64,000 nt of DNA, taken from Paenibacillus caui (GTDB lineage: Bacteria > Bacillota > Bacilli > Paenibacillales > Paenibacillaceae). This document shows positions 51,401 through 60,376 of the stretch, in pieces. The translations under genes and the position numbers were made by a program. The stretch is taken from positions 62,001 through 126,000 of the forward strand of contig NZ_JAIOGQ010000003.1 in assembly GCF_019904135.1 (NCBI RefSeq), in the 5' to 3' direction. The notes beneath the pieces were generated by a model. That model searched no databases. It worked only from the letters and a program-made list of their open reading frames with translations, and had not been told where the DNA came from. Position 1 is the first letter of the stretch. Each line of letters starts with the position of its first letter.

Positions 51401-53116
51401 ATGAATGGACAGGGAGCCTGCATTGTACAAAACGATCAAACGGTTCTGCTGGATACCTCTCACCCCGAATTCGAAGAGGCAAGAGAAAAGCTGTCGGGCT
51501 TTGCGGAACTGGTGAAAAATCCGGCCATGTTTCATACTTACCGGATTACCCCTCTTTCGCTCTGGAATGCGGCAGCAGCCGGATGGACGCCTGCGGAGAC
51601 AGTAGAAACGCTGCACAGCTTGTCCCGCTGGGATGTACCAGCCAAAGTGAAGGACAACATTGTGCTGTGGATGTCAAGGTACGGACAGCTTGTGCTTCAA
51701 CCATCCGGGGAGGAAGAAGGGAGCCTTGCCCTCATTGCCCGAAGCGGCGGCTCCCGTCTGCCGGAAGAACTGCTGCGTCTTCCTTCACTGAAGCAGTTCG
51801 GACTTAAGCACGCCAAGCCGGATCGCCTAATTGTGAAGGCCTCATATCGGGGATTGCTGAAACAGGAGCTTACAAGATTGGGATACCCGGTTCTTGATGA
51901 GGCCGGTTATCGCAAAGGCGCTCCTCTATCGTTCGGCTTCCGTTCCGCTTTGCCTGGAGGAGGGGAATTCCGGCTGCGGGATTATCAGCAGGAAAGTATC
52001 CTTTCCTTTCTCGGCATTGAAGGAGCCCAGGGGAGCGGTGTTCTTGTGCTTCCATGCGGAGCTGGAAAAACCGTAATTGGTCTTGGAGTGATAGAGCGGG
52101 TTCAGTGCGAAACACTGATTCTGACCTCCAACATCACATCAGTGCGCCAATGGATTCATGAGCTGCTGGCCAAAACAACGCTTAGGCCGGAACAAATCGG
52201 AGAATATTCGGGTGAGCGAAAGGAAGTAAGGCCGGTAACGGTCTCAACTTATCAAATATTAACCCATCGTTCCCGCAAGGGAGAAGGGTTTAAGCATATG
52301 CCGCTGCTGAGCGGTCGGGACTGGGGGCTGATCATTTATGATGAGGTCCATTTGCTGCCTGCGCCCGTATTCCGGGCTACAGCCGATATCCAGGCAACAC
52401 GCCGGCTGGGGCTGACCGCTACGCTGGTGCGTGAAGACGGCTGCGAGCGGGATGTATTCTCGCTGATCGGCCCCAAGCAGAAAGAAGTAGCCTGGAAGGA
52501 GCTTGAGGCGAAGGGATGGATCGCGGAAGTGGATTGCTGCGAGGTTCGGGTGCCGATGGAACAAGGCTTTCAGAAACGTTATGAGCAGGAAACGGGGCGG
52601 GGCAAATTTCGAATTGCCGCCGAGAACCCTGGAAAGACAGCCATTGTCCGGCAGCTTATCGAACGCCATGGCGAACGGCAGATCCTGATTATCGGGCAGT
52701 ATGTCGGCCAACTGAAGGCGCTCGCTGCCGAACTGGGCATTCCGTTGATTACGGGAGCGATGCCCCAAGCACAGCGCAGCGAGCTATATTCCGGCTTTCG
52801 CGAGGGGACGATCCGGGTGCTGGCTGTTTCCAAGGTGGCCAATTTTGCAGTGGATTTGCCCGATGCCTCGGTGGCGATTCAAATTTCAGGAAGCTTCGGC
52901 TCAAGGCAGGAGGAAGCGCAGCGGCTCGGGCGCATTCTGAGACCGAAACGAGGGGATAACCGGGCCTTTTTTTACAGTCTGGTATCGGACCAAACCCGGG
53001 AGCAGGAGTTTGCCGAAAGACGCCAGCTATTTTTGATTGAGCAAGGTTATGAGTACAAGATCAGATTTGCAGGTCCGAAGAACGGGGAAACCGGCCAGGA
53101 TCAGAAGGAGGCGTAG
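51401..53116 (+). CDS. XPB-type superfamily 2 DNA helicase
   Basis: A 571-residue homologue of the eukaryotic/archaeal repair helicase XPB. Residues 1-180 form an N-terminal region, including a damage-recognition-like part. RecA1 has Walker A LPCGAGKT at 217-224, DEVH at 314-317, TAT at 339-341 and the XPB-specific RED motif at 344-346. RecA2 ends in motif VI QRLGRILRPKR (507-517). GGAGGAC lies before the ATG at 51401. It forms a two-gene unit with the next gene, three bases away. Predicted 3'-5' DNA unwinding in repair; untested here. Confidence 0.93.
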   Translation: MNGQGACIVQNDQTVLLDTSHPEFEEAREKLSGFAELVKNPAMFHTYRITPLSLWNAAAAGWTPAETVETLHSLSRWDVPAKVKDNIVLWMSRYGQLVLQPSGEEEGSLALIARSGGSRLPEELLRLPSLKQFGLKHAKPDRLIVKASYRGLLKQELTRLGYPVLDEAGYRKGAPLSFGFRSALPGGGEFRLRDYQQESILSFLGIEGAQGSGVLVLPCGAGKTVIGLGVIERVQCETLILTSNITSVRQWIHELLAKTTLRPEQIGEYSGERKEVRPVTVSTYQILTHRSRKGEGFKHMPLLSGRDWGLIIYDEVHLLPAPVFRATADIQATRRLGLTATLVREDGCERDVFSLIGPKQKEVAWKELEAKGWIAEVDCCEVRVPMEQGFQKRYEQETGRGKFRIAAENPGKTAIVRQLIERHGERQILIIGQYVGQLKALAAELGIPLITGAMPQAQRSELYSGFREGTIRVLAVSKVANFAVDLPDASVAIQISGSFGSRQEEAQRLGRILRPKRGDNRAFFYSLVSDQTREQEFAERRQLFLIEQGYEYKIRFAGPKNGETGQDQKEA

Positions 53117-53119
53117 GCA

Positions 53120-55123
53120 ATGAACAGGATGGCTTTTGACCCCCAGACGGGGGTGAAGGCGCAGCCGGATTCTTTAGCAGCCCGCACACTCCATCTAGTG
53201 TTTCTGCGCTTTGCGGCCCAGCCGTTTTCACTGGAGCAGCTCGAAGGCTTGGCTACCGCTGCGGCTGGCGGGGGCGAGCTTGCCTACGGCCTGCAGCTGC
53301 TTCGCCGGACGCGTACGGTGCTTGCCGTCCAAAAGGCCTGGGGGGACAAGCTGTATTATATTCCGCTGGGCATCTTTCTGGCCCTTCAGACAGAGCGCTT
53401 CCGGAACCTGCTGCCTGCAGGGGAAGGCAGTGAGCTCAGGGAAAGCCCAGACTCGGCGGACATTTCCCTCTGGAAGGAATCCAAGCCGGGCCTTGCGTCC
53501 GACCTGTTCAGGGCTTTATCCTGGATAGCCCGCGGCGGTCTGCCGCTTACGGCAAAAGGAACGGTGCATCAGCGCGCCATGAGCAAATTTGCTGGGCTGC
53601 TCAGCCTGTCTTCGGAGGATGTTGAGTCCCTGAAGCTTCGTTATCCCCAGCAGGAAAGCTATCCTGCCGCGGCGGCCGTCATGCTGGATATGGCTTTGTC
53701 GCTCGGGCTTGCGGAAAGAGGAGATCAGGAATGGACCGTTTGCGAGCCGGCTTTAAGCCGGTGGCTTGCGTATTCCCGTGAGGAAATGGACAGCAGACTG
53801 CTTTATGAGCTGCTTGCGCGCTATGTTCCGGCAAGTTCGGGCTTGCAGCATGCAGCTTGCGCGCTGATGCTTCCCTGCTTTAAGGCCGGAATTTGGTACA
53901 GCGTACCTTCGCTTTTAAAGCAGCTTAGGCTGAGGAACGTTTTAAGTCAGGAAGAGAACCAAGAAGATGACGGAGAATTGTGGCTTCAGGGCTGGATGGA
54001 GGCTCTTTGCGCTTTCGGCTGGCTTGAGCTGGGTTATTCGCGTCACAAAGAGCTGTTCTTCCGCTGGCATCGAAAACCGTCGCTCGAAGATGGCGTCCCG
54101 GGCGAGCAAGCCGGGGCGCATGCCTCACGGAGCAGCAGCGCCTTTTTCGTTCAGCCTGACTTTGAAGTGCTGGTACCGCCGGATACGCCTTACTCCTTGC
54201 GCTGGGAGCTTGAGCTGTGCTGCGAAATGAGTTCTTCGGATGTGATGACGACGTACCGTTTAACGCGCCAGGCGGCGGAAGCCGCTCTGGAGCAGAAACG
54301 AACGCCGGAGGACATCCTCGGGTTTCTTACGCGCCATGCGATGTCAGGGGTACCGGACAATGTGAAGCTTGCACTCCGGCAATGGGGAAGGGAAATGGGA
54401 CGGACTTCGTTCGCCCGGGCGCTCCTGCTTCGCTGCGCGGATGCAGAGGCTGCGGACCGGATTGCGCAGGATAGCGGACTTTCCGGGATGATGCAGCGGA
54501 TTGGTCCGCTGGATTTTATTGTTCAGGAAACGGAGCTTGGCGAGATACGCCGCGGATTGGAAAGGCTCGGAGTTGCTCCGCTCGGCGGTTCGGCCGGTTC
54601 GGCTAGTTTGGCCCATACGGCTAATGCGTCCGGATCATCGCCGCGAAAGCCGGCTTATCCCCGCCTGGAGATGCCCTCAGATGGCGGGGACGCTGAAACC
54701 GGCCGGACCACTCCCTTTCATCCGGATAAAGGGGGGGAGGCTCAGCATCGGCCGTCAGCATGGATATATGCCGGGAATGCCGTCCACTTCTATCAGCCGG
54801 ATGAAACCGTTCCGGACTATGAAGAGCTGTTTCCCGGCCTTCGCAATGTCCCGGGCTCCTGGACCCGCGAGCTCCGGGGTTACCATGCGTCCACCGTCGC
54901 GCTTGTGCTCCGGCAGGCTCTGGAATGGAAGGCCCGGGTGGAGCTCCGAATCCAGGGGAAGACCTTAATGGCTCTTCTGCTGTGGATCAGAGGGGCCGGA
55001 GAGTGGCGGGCATCGGCGATGAAAGATGAAGCCTCGACCGGATTAGCGGGGGAAGACCGGTCTTTCGAATTCGCCTCCCATGATGTTGAAGGCATCCGGA
55101 TTGTGCTTCCCGCCAAAGCGTAA
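53120..55123 (+). CDS. helicase-associated (XPB N-terminal-like) partner protein
   Basis: A 667-residue protein translated from a ribosome site inside the end of the helicase gene (AGAAGGAGG). Residues about 342-430 (SSAFFVQPDFEVLVPPDTPYSLRWELELCCEMSS...YRLTRQAAEAALEQKRTPEDILGFL) match the Helicase_C_3/XPB-Ssl2 N-terminal domain. The N-terminal half holds winged-helix-like segments, and a Ser/Gly/Ala linker at about 490-545 precedes a C-terminal WYL-like beta region (RVELRIQGKTLMALLLWIRG). A similar gene neighbours XPB in mycobacteria. Likely a physical partner of the helicase; no nuclease motif is apparent. Confidence 0.85.
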   Translation: MNRMAFDPQTGVKAQPDSLAARTLHLVFLRFAAQPFSLEQLEGLATAAAGGGELAYGLQLLRRTRTVLAVQKAWGDKLYYIPLGIFLALQTERFRNLLPAGEGSELRESPDSADISLWKESKPGLASDLFRALSWIARGGLPLTAKGTVHQRAMSKFAGLLSLSSEDVESLKLRYPQQESYPAAAAVMLDMALSLGLAERGDQEWTVCEPALSRWLAYSREEMDSRLLYELLARYVPASSGLQHAACALMLPCFKAGIWYSVPSLLKQLRLRNVLSQEENQEDDGELWLQGWMEALCAFGWLELGYSRHKELFFRWHRKPSLEDGVPGEQAGAHASRSSSAFFVQPDFEVLVPPDTPYSLRWELELCCEMSSSDVMTTYRLTRQAAEAALEQKRTPEDILGFLTRHAMSGVPDNVKLALRQWGREMGRTSFARALLLRCADAEAADRIAQDSGLSGMMQRIGPLDFIVQETELGEIRRGLERLGVAPLGGSAGSASLAHTANASGSSPRKPAYPRLEMPSDGGDAETGRTTPFHPDKGGEAQHRPSAWIYAGNAVHFYQPDETVPDYEELFPGLRNVPGSWTRELRGYHASTVALVLRQALEWKARVELRIQGKTLMALLLWIRGAGEWRASAMKDEASTGLAGEDRSFEFASHDVEGIRIVLPAKA

Positions 55124-55132
55124 GCTTTCCTG

Positions 55133-55160
55133 CCGCCACTTTGGCGGATTTTTTCTTCTT
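55133..55160 (+). terminator. terminator of the XPB unit
   Basis: CCGCC ACTTT GGCGG followed by a T-rich tract. Confidence 0.65.
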
Positions 55161-55237
55161 CTCGGTACGTGTTTATGTTATGATGAAATAGTCCACCGCC
55201 ATCCGGTGGAACTTTTATAGAATAGAGATGAAATTTC

Positions 55238-55678
55238 ATGAGCGTATCTGAGTTGAGGACGGTCGACATGGCCCAAATGCTGACATACGCCTATGAATTG
55301 GGCGACATGATCAACGATTCGGTCTGTGTGTCAGACTATCTATATTGGAAGCAGCTTATAGATCGGAATGAAGAGATTCAGAAGTATGTTCGAAAACTGG
55401 CGTCCAAGAAGGAGCTCTTTGAGGAAACCCAGCGTTTCGGGCATTTCCATCCCAATTATCACGCAGCGAAGGATCAAGTTGCGGAGGTTGAGCGGGAGCT
55501 GGAACAATTCGAAGCAGTGAGAAGGTTTAAGCAAGCCGAGAAAGAGCTGGATGACCTGCTGCACGAGATGTCGGAGATGATCGCTTATTCGGTATCACAC
55601 AGCATCAAAGTACCGGGGAATGATCCGAATCCGAAGGGCGGCTGCGGCAGCGGCGGCGCCTGCAGCTGTGGAGGCTAG
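55238..55678 (+). CDS. ylbF: YlbF family regulator
   Basis: A 146-residue helical protein (DMAQMLTYAYELGDMINDSVCVSDYLYWKQLI, then a charged coiled-coil stretch). In Bacillus YlbF joins YmcA and YaaT in an Fe-S complex that drives RNase Y maturation, sporulation, competence and biofilm control. The C-terminal GGCGSGGACSCGG with three clustered cysteines is a likely cluster-binding tail. The ylbG gene follows, as in Bacillus. The start at 55238 has only a weak AGAGATG site. Confidence 0.92.
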   Translation: MSVSELRTVDMAQMLTYAYELGDMINDSVCVSDYLYWKQLIDRNEEIQKYVRKLASKKELFEETQRFGHFHPNYHAAKDQVAEVERELEQFEAVRRFKQAEKELDDLLHEMSEMIAYSVSHSIKVPGNDPNPKGGCGSGGACSCGG

Positions 55679-55720
55679 CTGTTAACGGACTTGAGATAGA
55701 GAGCGAGGGGATTAGCGGAC

Positions 55721-55984
55721 ATGTTTCCGGAACGAACAGGCTTTATTATATGGGTCAGCGATTTGAAAGCGGCCAGAAATCTGGATAAATACGGGAACGT
55801 TCTTTATCTTTCGAGACGGATGCATTATGTGGTAATGTACGTAAATGCCGACCGTGCGGAGGATATTATCAAGAATGTCCGCAAATTATCCTATGTCCGC
55901 AAGATCGAGAGATCCTATCGCAACGAGATTAAGACGGAATACAATAAAAATGTACCGGACAAGACCCAATATTACGGTTTGTAA
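55721..55984 (+). CDS. ylbG: YlbG family protein
   Basis: An 87-residue DUF2129 protein (RTGFIIWVSDLKAARNLDKYGNVLYLSRRMHYVVMYVNAD, VRKLSYVRKIERSYRNEIKTEY). The fold is a small RRM-like alpha/beta unit. It always travels with ylbF, which argues for a shared pathway, but its own function is unknown. GAGGGGATTAGCGG lies upstream. Confidence 0.92.
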   Translation: MFPERTGFIIWVSDLKAARNLDKYGNVLYLSRRMHYVVMYVNADRAEDIIKNVRKLSYVRKIERSYRNEIKTEYNKNVPDKTQYYGL

Positions 55985-56037
55985 TGCAGCTTGTTTGCGG
56001 CAGGCAGCCGGTTCATTTTCAAAAGTTATTTTGCAGC

Positions 56038-56068
56038 AGGGACGGCGCAGGGCGCCGTCCTTGTTTTT
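56038..56068 (+). terminator. terminator of ylbFG
   Basis: GGACGGCG CAGG GCGCCGTCC stem with a T-rich tail. Confidence 0.78.
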
Positions 56069-56205
56069 ATTACAGGCTTCCTGTCTGAAAAATCGGTAGA
56101 TCAATACGGTATATTATACTATAATGGGAATAAATGCTTAGTTAATAGGACCTAGAAGGTTGATGAGACCTAAAGGGCAAGCTTAATGGTGGAACGAGGT
56201 GCGAC

Positions 56206-56643
56206 ATGAAGGATAAAGCCACACAGCGCTGGAATACATACGAGTCTTTTTATATTGCACTTGGGGAATATAAGGTAGCCGATATCGTCGTTACCCATCA
56301 TGCCGTACTTCGATACAAGGACAGAGTCGGACCTGCGAACAGTCATACGGATACGATTGCGACAGAGCTTTGGGAGTGTCTCAAGCAGGGACGGATTGCG
56401 AAATATTACCGCAATGAGGAAGACGTATACGTTATCGATAATGATCTTGTGCTTGTTGCCGAATTTGCCGAATTGACCGGAGAAACGGATATAACGGGAA
56501 ATCCGCTGCACAAGATGATTATTATTACATTTCTGGGCAAAATGTCGGAAACCATAGAACTGAGGGATTTGAAGTCCTATTATTCATGGCTTCGTCATTC
56601 CAGACGGACCACACTCATGAAGAACAGCCGGAAACGAAAATAA
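56206..56643 (+). CDS. uncharacterised protein, 145 aa
   Basis: No family recognised. The protein is soluble, alpha/beta (VADIVVTHHAVLRYKDRVGPANSHTDTIATELWECLKQGRI, then EDVYVIDNDLVLVAEF) and ends in a basic tail (RHSRRTTLMKNSRKRK). The HHAVLRYKDRV stretch looks like a phage- or nuclease-associated motif, but I cannot place it. AATGGTGGAACGAGG lies before the ATG. TATAAT at 56120-56125 may mark its promoter. Confidence 0.65.
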   Translation: MKDKATQRWNTYESFYIALGEYKVADIVVTHHAVLRYKDRVGPANSHTDTIATELWECLKQGRIAKYYRNEEDVYVIDNDLVLVAEFAELTGETDITGNPLHKMIIITFLGKMSETIELRDLKSYYSWLRHSRRTTLMKNSRKRK

Positions 56644-56798
56644 TATTCAAAAGGATCAGCATGCGCTGGGTAATATCCGGGCATGCTTTTTTTGGGATAA
56701 CCGCAAATTTCCCGGGAAAATGGTTATTTCAGGGGGGCGGGTGTTTTAAGCGCAGCTGTGTCATGGTATTGTTATGATTATAGGAAGGATTGATCTCC

Positions 56799-57704
56799 AT
56801 GGCGCTAAATTTTCATCAGCTTCATATTTTTTACACGGTAGCGGAACGGGGAAGCTTCTCCGCCGCTGCGCAATCTTTGCATATGACCCAACCGGCGGTG
56901 ACCATGCAAATTCAGTCGCTTGAGGAGTATTTTGGCTGCAAGCTGCTGATTCGTTCAACCAAACGGATTGAATTGACCGAGGCAGGGCAGGCGCTGATGC
57001 CTTTTGCTGTACGGAGCCTGGAACTAATGCGGGAAACCGATGCCGCCATGTCCAGGTTCACGCATAAGCTGGAAGGAAGGCTGCAGCTTGGCGCAAGCCT
57101 GACTATCGGAGAATATGTCCTACCAAGGTTGCTGGGGCCATTTGGCAGCCAATATCCTCACATTCAAATCATATTGAAGGTCATGAACACATCGCAAATT
57201 ATGGAATATATCCTCCAGCACCAGCTCAATTTCGGTCTGGTCGAAGCTCCGGTGGACCATCCCGATATCGTCATGGAGCCCGTGATGGAAGATGAGCTTA
57301 AGCTGGTTGTGCCGGCCGGCCATGTTTTGGATCGGCAGGATGGAGTTCTGCTGGAGGAAGTAGTCCGGCATCCGTTTGTGCTGCGCGAGAAGGGCTCCGG
57401 AACACGGCAGGTGATGGAGGGGGAAATGGGGCGCAGGGGCGCCCCGCCAAACGATCTGACGGTTGTGATGGAGCTTGGCAGCACCGGGGCGGTCAAATCT
57501 GCCGTGGAAGCCGGTTTTGGCATAACGATGCTGTCCCCGTCCTCGGTGAAGCATGAGGTGGCGCTTGGCTTGCTTCGAACGGTAGATATCATAGACGCTT
57601 CGTTTAAGCGCCAGTTTTTCTCCATACATCTGAAGTCTAAGCTTCTTCCGATTTCGGCGGTGACATTCCTGAATTTCTTGAGGGAACAAAAGCTGCCGTT
57701 ATAA
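56799..57704 (+). CDS. LysR family transcriptional regulator
   Basis: A 301-residue regulator. The N-terminal winged HTH is FHQLHIFYTVAERGSFSAAAQSLHMTQPAVTMQIQSLEEYFG, and the effector-binding domain begins near residue 90 (GRLQLGASLTIGEYVLPRLL). SGTRQVME and MELGSTGAVKSAVEAGFGITML are typical of the CysL/CbbR-like branch. ATG 56799 follows AGGAAGG. It is codirectional with the PHP and LOV genes; whether it controls them is unknown. Confidence 0.9.
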   Translation: MALNFHQLHIFYTVAERGSFSAAAQSLHMTQPAVTMQIQSLEEYFGCKLLIRSTKRIELTEAGQALMPFAVRSLELMRETDAAMSRFTHKLEGRLQLGASLTIGEYVLPRLLGPFGSQYPHIQIILKVMNTSQIMEYILQHQLNFGLVEAPVDHPDIVMEPVMEDELKLVVPAGHVLDRQDGVLLEEVVRHPFVLREKGSGTRQVMEGEMGRRGAPPNDLTVVMELGSTGAVKSAVEAGFGITMLSPSSVKHEVALGLLRTVDIIDASFKRQFFSIHLKSKLLPISAVTFLNFLREQKLPL

Positions 57705-57725
57705 TGTGTCAAGGGGGAAACCGCG

Positions 57726-58586
57726 GTGAATGTATTACAAGGCAAGTGCGATTTGCATACCCATACGACAGCTTCGGACGGGATGAATTCACCCTCTGAC
57801 AATGTTCGAATGGCCAAACAAAAAGGATTGTCGGCTGTTGCTATTACGGACCACGATACGGTAGCCGGAGTTTCAGAAGCGCTGCAAGCCGGCGAAGCTT
57901 CCGGAATAACGGTGGTTCCCGGCGTAGAGATCAGCACAAGCGCTGAAGGCATTGATATTCATGTGCTGGGTTATTTCATTGACCATGAAGATCCGGTGCT
58001 GCTGCGGCGGCTGCAGGAACTGCGGGCGGTCCGTGAGAGAAGAAACGAGCGGATAATATCCAACCTCCAGAAGCTTGGCGTGCCCTTAACGATGGAGGAG
58101 GTTCTTGGGCGGCTTAGCCCTGACCGGCGGGAAGGAGAAAGTGTCGGAAGGCCGCATATCGCGGACGCGCTGGTGGCAAAAGGCTTTGCCGACAGCGTGA
58201 GGGACGCGTTCGACAATTATTTGGCGGAAGGCGCTCCGGCCTATGCCCGGGTAAACCGAATCTCCCCGCAGGAAGCCTTTGTTTGGATTCGTGAAGCGGG
58301 AGGCGCGCCGGTCCTTGCCCATCCAGGCATTTACGGGAATGATCTGCTGGTCCGCTCTTTGCTTGTGAATGGCCAGCCGGCGGGCCTTGAGGTCTATCAT
58401 TCCGACCATAGCGCTGAGGATGAGCAGCGATACCGGGAAATGGCCGAGTGCTTCAAGCTGATCGTGACGGGTGGATCGGATTATCACGGCATGCGGCAAG
58501 GGGCTGTTTTTCACGGTGAAATCGGTAATCGTACGGTAGATGCTGCTGCAGTGAAGCGGTTAAAGGAGTGGCGAGATGGAAGATGA
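57726..58586 (+). CDS. PHP-domain phosphoesterase
   Basis: A 286-residue metal-dependent phosphoesterase of the YciV/TrpH (RnmV) type, which in characterised members hydrolyses 3',5'-nucleoside bisphosphates and trims short 5' RNA ends. PHP motifs are CDLHTHTTASDG, ITDHDTVAGV, PGVEIST, APVLAHPGIY and GGSDYHG, giving a full trinuclear site. It has a GTG start after AAGGGGG. Its 3' end overlaps the next gene by 11 bases, so the two are coupled. Confidence 0.92.
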   Translation: MNVLQGKCDLHTHTTASDGMNSPSDNVRMAKQKGLSAVAITDHDTVAGVSEALQAGEASGITVVPGVEISTSAEGIDIHVLGYFIDHEDPVLLRRLQELRAVRERRNERIISNLQKLGVPLTMEEVLGRLSPDRREGESVGRPHIADALVAKGFADSVRDAFDNYLAEGAPAYARVNRISPQEAFVWIREAGGAPVLAHPGIYGNDLLVRSLLVNGQPAGLEVYHSDHSAEDEQRYREMAECFKLIVTGGSDYHGMRQGAVFHGEIGNRTVDAAAVKRLKEWRDGR

Positions 58587-60294
58587 AGCTTATATTCCAA
58601 GTCCGGAGTCGCTCATTACGACTTCGGAATTGCTGGAGGCCATTGATTTAATGGGAATTGGACTGATTATCACCAATCCTCATCTGAAAGATAACCCTGT
58701 CATTTATGTGAACAAAGGGTTCACCAAAGTGACCGGCTATCAGCCGGAAGAAATTATGATGTGCAACTGCCGGTGTTTGCAGGGTCCGGATACGAATCCG
58801 GAAGATCTGAAAATCATTAAAAAAGCGCAGATTGAGCGCAAAGCGGAAACCGTCACCCTCAAAAATTACCGGAAAGACGGCAGCCATTTCTGGAATCAGC
58901 TGACCATCAGCCCTGTTTTTGATCAGGCCGGGGAATTGATGTATTTTATCGGCCTGCAGCTGGACATGACCAAAGAAATTGAGGAGAGGGAGAATTCTTC
59001 AAGGCGCATCCGGCAGCTTGCTTTTTTCGATCCGCTGACAGGCCTTTTGAATATGAGCAAGTTTAAGGAAGAGCTGGAAAAAGAGCTTCAGAAAGGACAA
59101 CACTGCGCCCTGCTCAGAATTAACATAGACAGGTTCCGTTACATCAATGAAAGCTATGGAGAGCAGATAGGCGACAGCCTGCTGCTGGAAGCCGCCGAGC
59201 GAATGAAACGGATGCTGGGAAAAGACTGCCTGATCTGCCGCAGCTTTGCTGACGATTTTATTGTCATGCTTAAGCTTACGGACAGCAGCCGCTATGAAAT
59301 ACATACGTATGCCATGCTCTTGTCCGAGGCGCTTCGAAAGCCTTACTTCATTCATAACGAGGAGATACGCTCAAACTTCAGCATGGGGATCAGCCTGTAT
59401 CCGGAGCATGGGGAGACGGCGTCGCTGCTGCTCAACTATGCCGACCTTGCCCTCGAACAGAGTAAACTGGATGGAATAGGCGAGCCGTACTGGTTCAAGC
59501 ATTCGCTGTTAGAACAAATACATAAGCGTATACAAATTGAGAAAAAGATGCCCAAGGCGCTGGGCAGCGGAGAATTTGAACTGTATTTTCAGCCGAAGGG
59601 CAGCAGTTCCAAAACCCCGTCTCTGGTCGGAATTGAAGTACTGCTCCGGTGGAACGATCCTGAGCAGGGACTGATTTCGCCGATGGACTTTATTCCGATT
59701 GCCGAGGAGAACGGCTTTATTATCCCGCTGGGAGAGTGGATTATCAAGGAAGCTTGCAGACTGATCAAGCAATGGCAGGACGAGGGATATCCGAAAATCC
59801 CCGTTTCCGTCAATGTGTCCGCCGTCCAATTCAGGCATCCGCATTTCATAAATGTTGTGGAGAACGCGCTCGAAATCTCAGGTCTCGATCCTTGTTATCT
59901 GGAGCTCGAAGTAACGGAGACCATGCTGAATGACCCGGTCGTGATCAAGGAGAAGCTGGAGCGGCTTAGAAACAAAGGGATCAAAATATCGATCGATGAC
60001 TTTGGAACAGGGTATTCTTCGATTCATTATCTAAAAACACTGCCGATCGACATTCTGAAAATAGACAAATCGTTTATTCAGGAAACCCCGGTTTCGGAGC
60101 AGGACAGCACTCTTCTGCAATCCATTATCCAGCTGGGTAAATCATTTGGTCTGACGGTCCTTGCGGAAGGGGTCGAATCGCAGTCGCAGTTGGAATTTCT
60201 TGCCGGCAGCGGTTGTGATCTGATTCAAGGGTATTATTTCAGCCGCCCGCTGAACCGCGAATCGATGGAGCAAATGTTAAAGACTTACAAATAG
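58576..60294 (+). CDS. LOV-GGDEF(degenerate)-EAL c-di-GMP phosphodiesterase
   Basis: A 572-residue soluble protein. Residues 20-130 are a LOV photosensor: NCRCLQG places the flavin-adduct Cys65 and FMN-contact Gln69, with Asn97, Asn107 and Gln128 also kept. The GGDEF motif is FADDF (224-228), so cyclase activity is lost. The EAL domain reads EVL at 354-356 but keeps the metal and catalytic set: NVS, EVTET, IDDFGTG, Lys in DILKIDKSF, LAEGVES. Predicted blue-light-modulated hydrolysis of c-di-GMP. It overlaps the PHP gene. Paired conceptually with the cyclase at 41.3 kb. Confidence 0.9.
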   Translation: MEDEAYIPSPESLITTSELLEAIDLMGIGLIITNPHLKDNPVIYVNKGFTKVTGYQPEEIMMCNCRCLQGPDTNPEDLKIIKKAQIERKAETVTLKNYRKDGSHFWNQLTISPVFDQAGELMYFIGLQLDMTKEIEERENSSRRIRQLAFFDPLTGLLNMSKFKEELEKELQKGQHCALLRINIDRFRYINESYGEQIGDSLLLEAAERMKRMLGKDCLICRSFADDFIVMLKLTDSSRYEIHTYAMLLSEALRKPYFIHNEEIRSNFSMGISLYPEHGETASLLLNYADLALEQSKLDGIGEPYWFKHSLLEQIHKRIQIEKKMPKALGSGEFELYFQPKGSSSKTPSLVGIEVLLRWNDPEQGLISPMDFIPIAEENGFIIPLGEWIIKEACRLIKQWQDEGYPKIPVSVNVSAVQFRHPHFINVVENALEISGLDPCYLELEVTETMLNDPVVIKEKLERLRNKGIKISIDDFGTGYSSIHYLKTLPIDILKIDKSFIQETPVSEQDSTLLQSIIQLGKSFGLTVLAEGVESQSQLEFLAGSGCDLIQGYYFSRPLNRESMEQMLKTYK

Positions 60295-60307
60295 AGGAGA
60301 AAGCATG

Positions 60308-60355
60308 AAAGCCGCTTGCATACCGGATGGAGACCCGGCATGTAGCGGCTTTTTG
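60308..60355 (+). terminator. terminator of the PHP-LOV operon
   Basis: AAAGCCGCT...AGCGGCTTTTT with an inner CCGG pairing, between converging genes. Confidence 0.8.
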
Positions 60356-60376
60356 TCAGTTCTTTTGTCATACGGA

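Noticed and set aside
53925-54128. Small minus-strand frame inside the XPB partner gene
   Set aside because: GC-rich antisense frame without a ribosome site, a usual by-product of codon bias.
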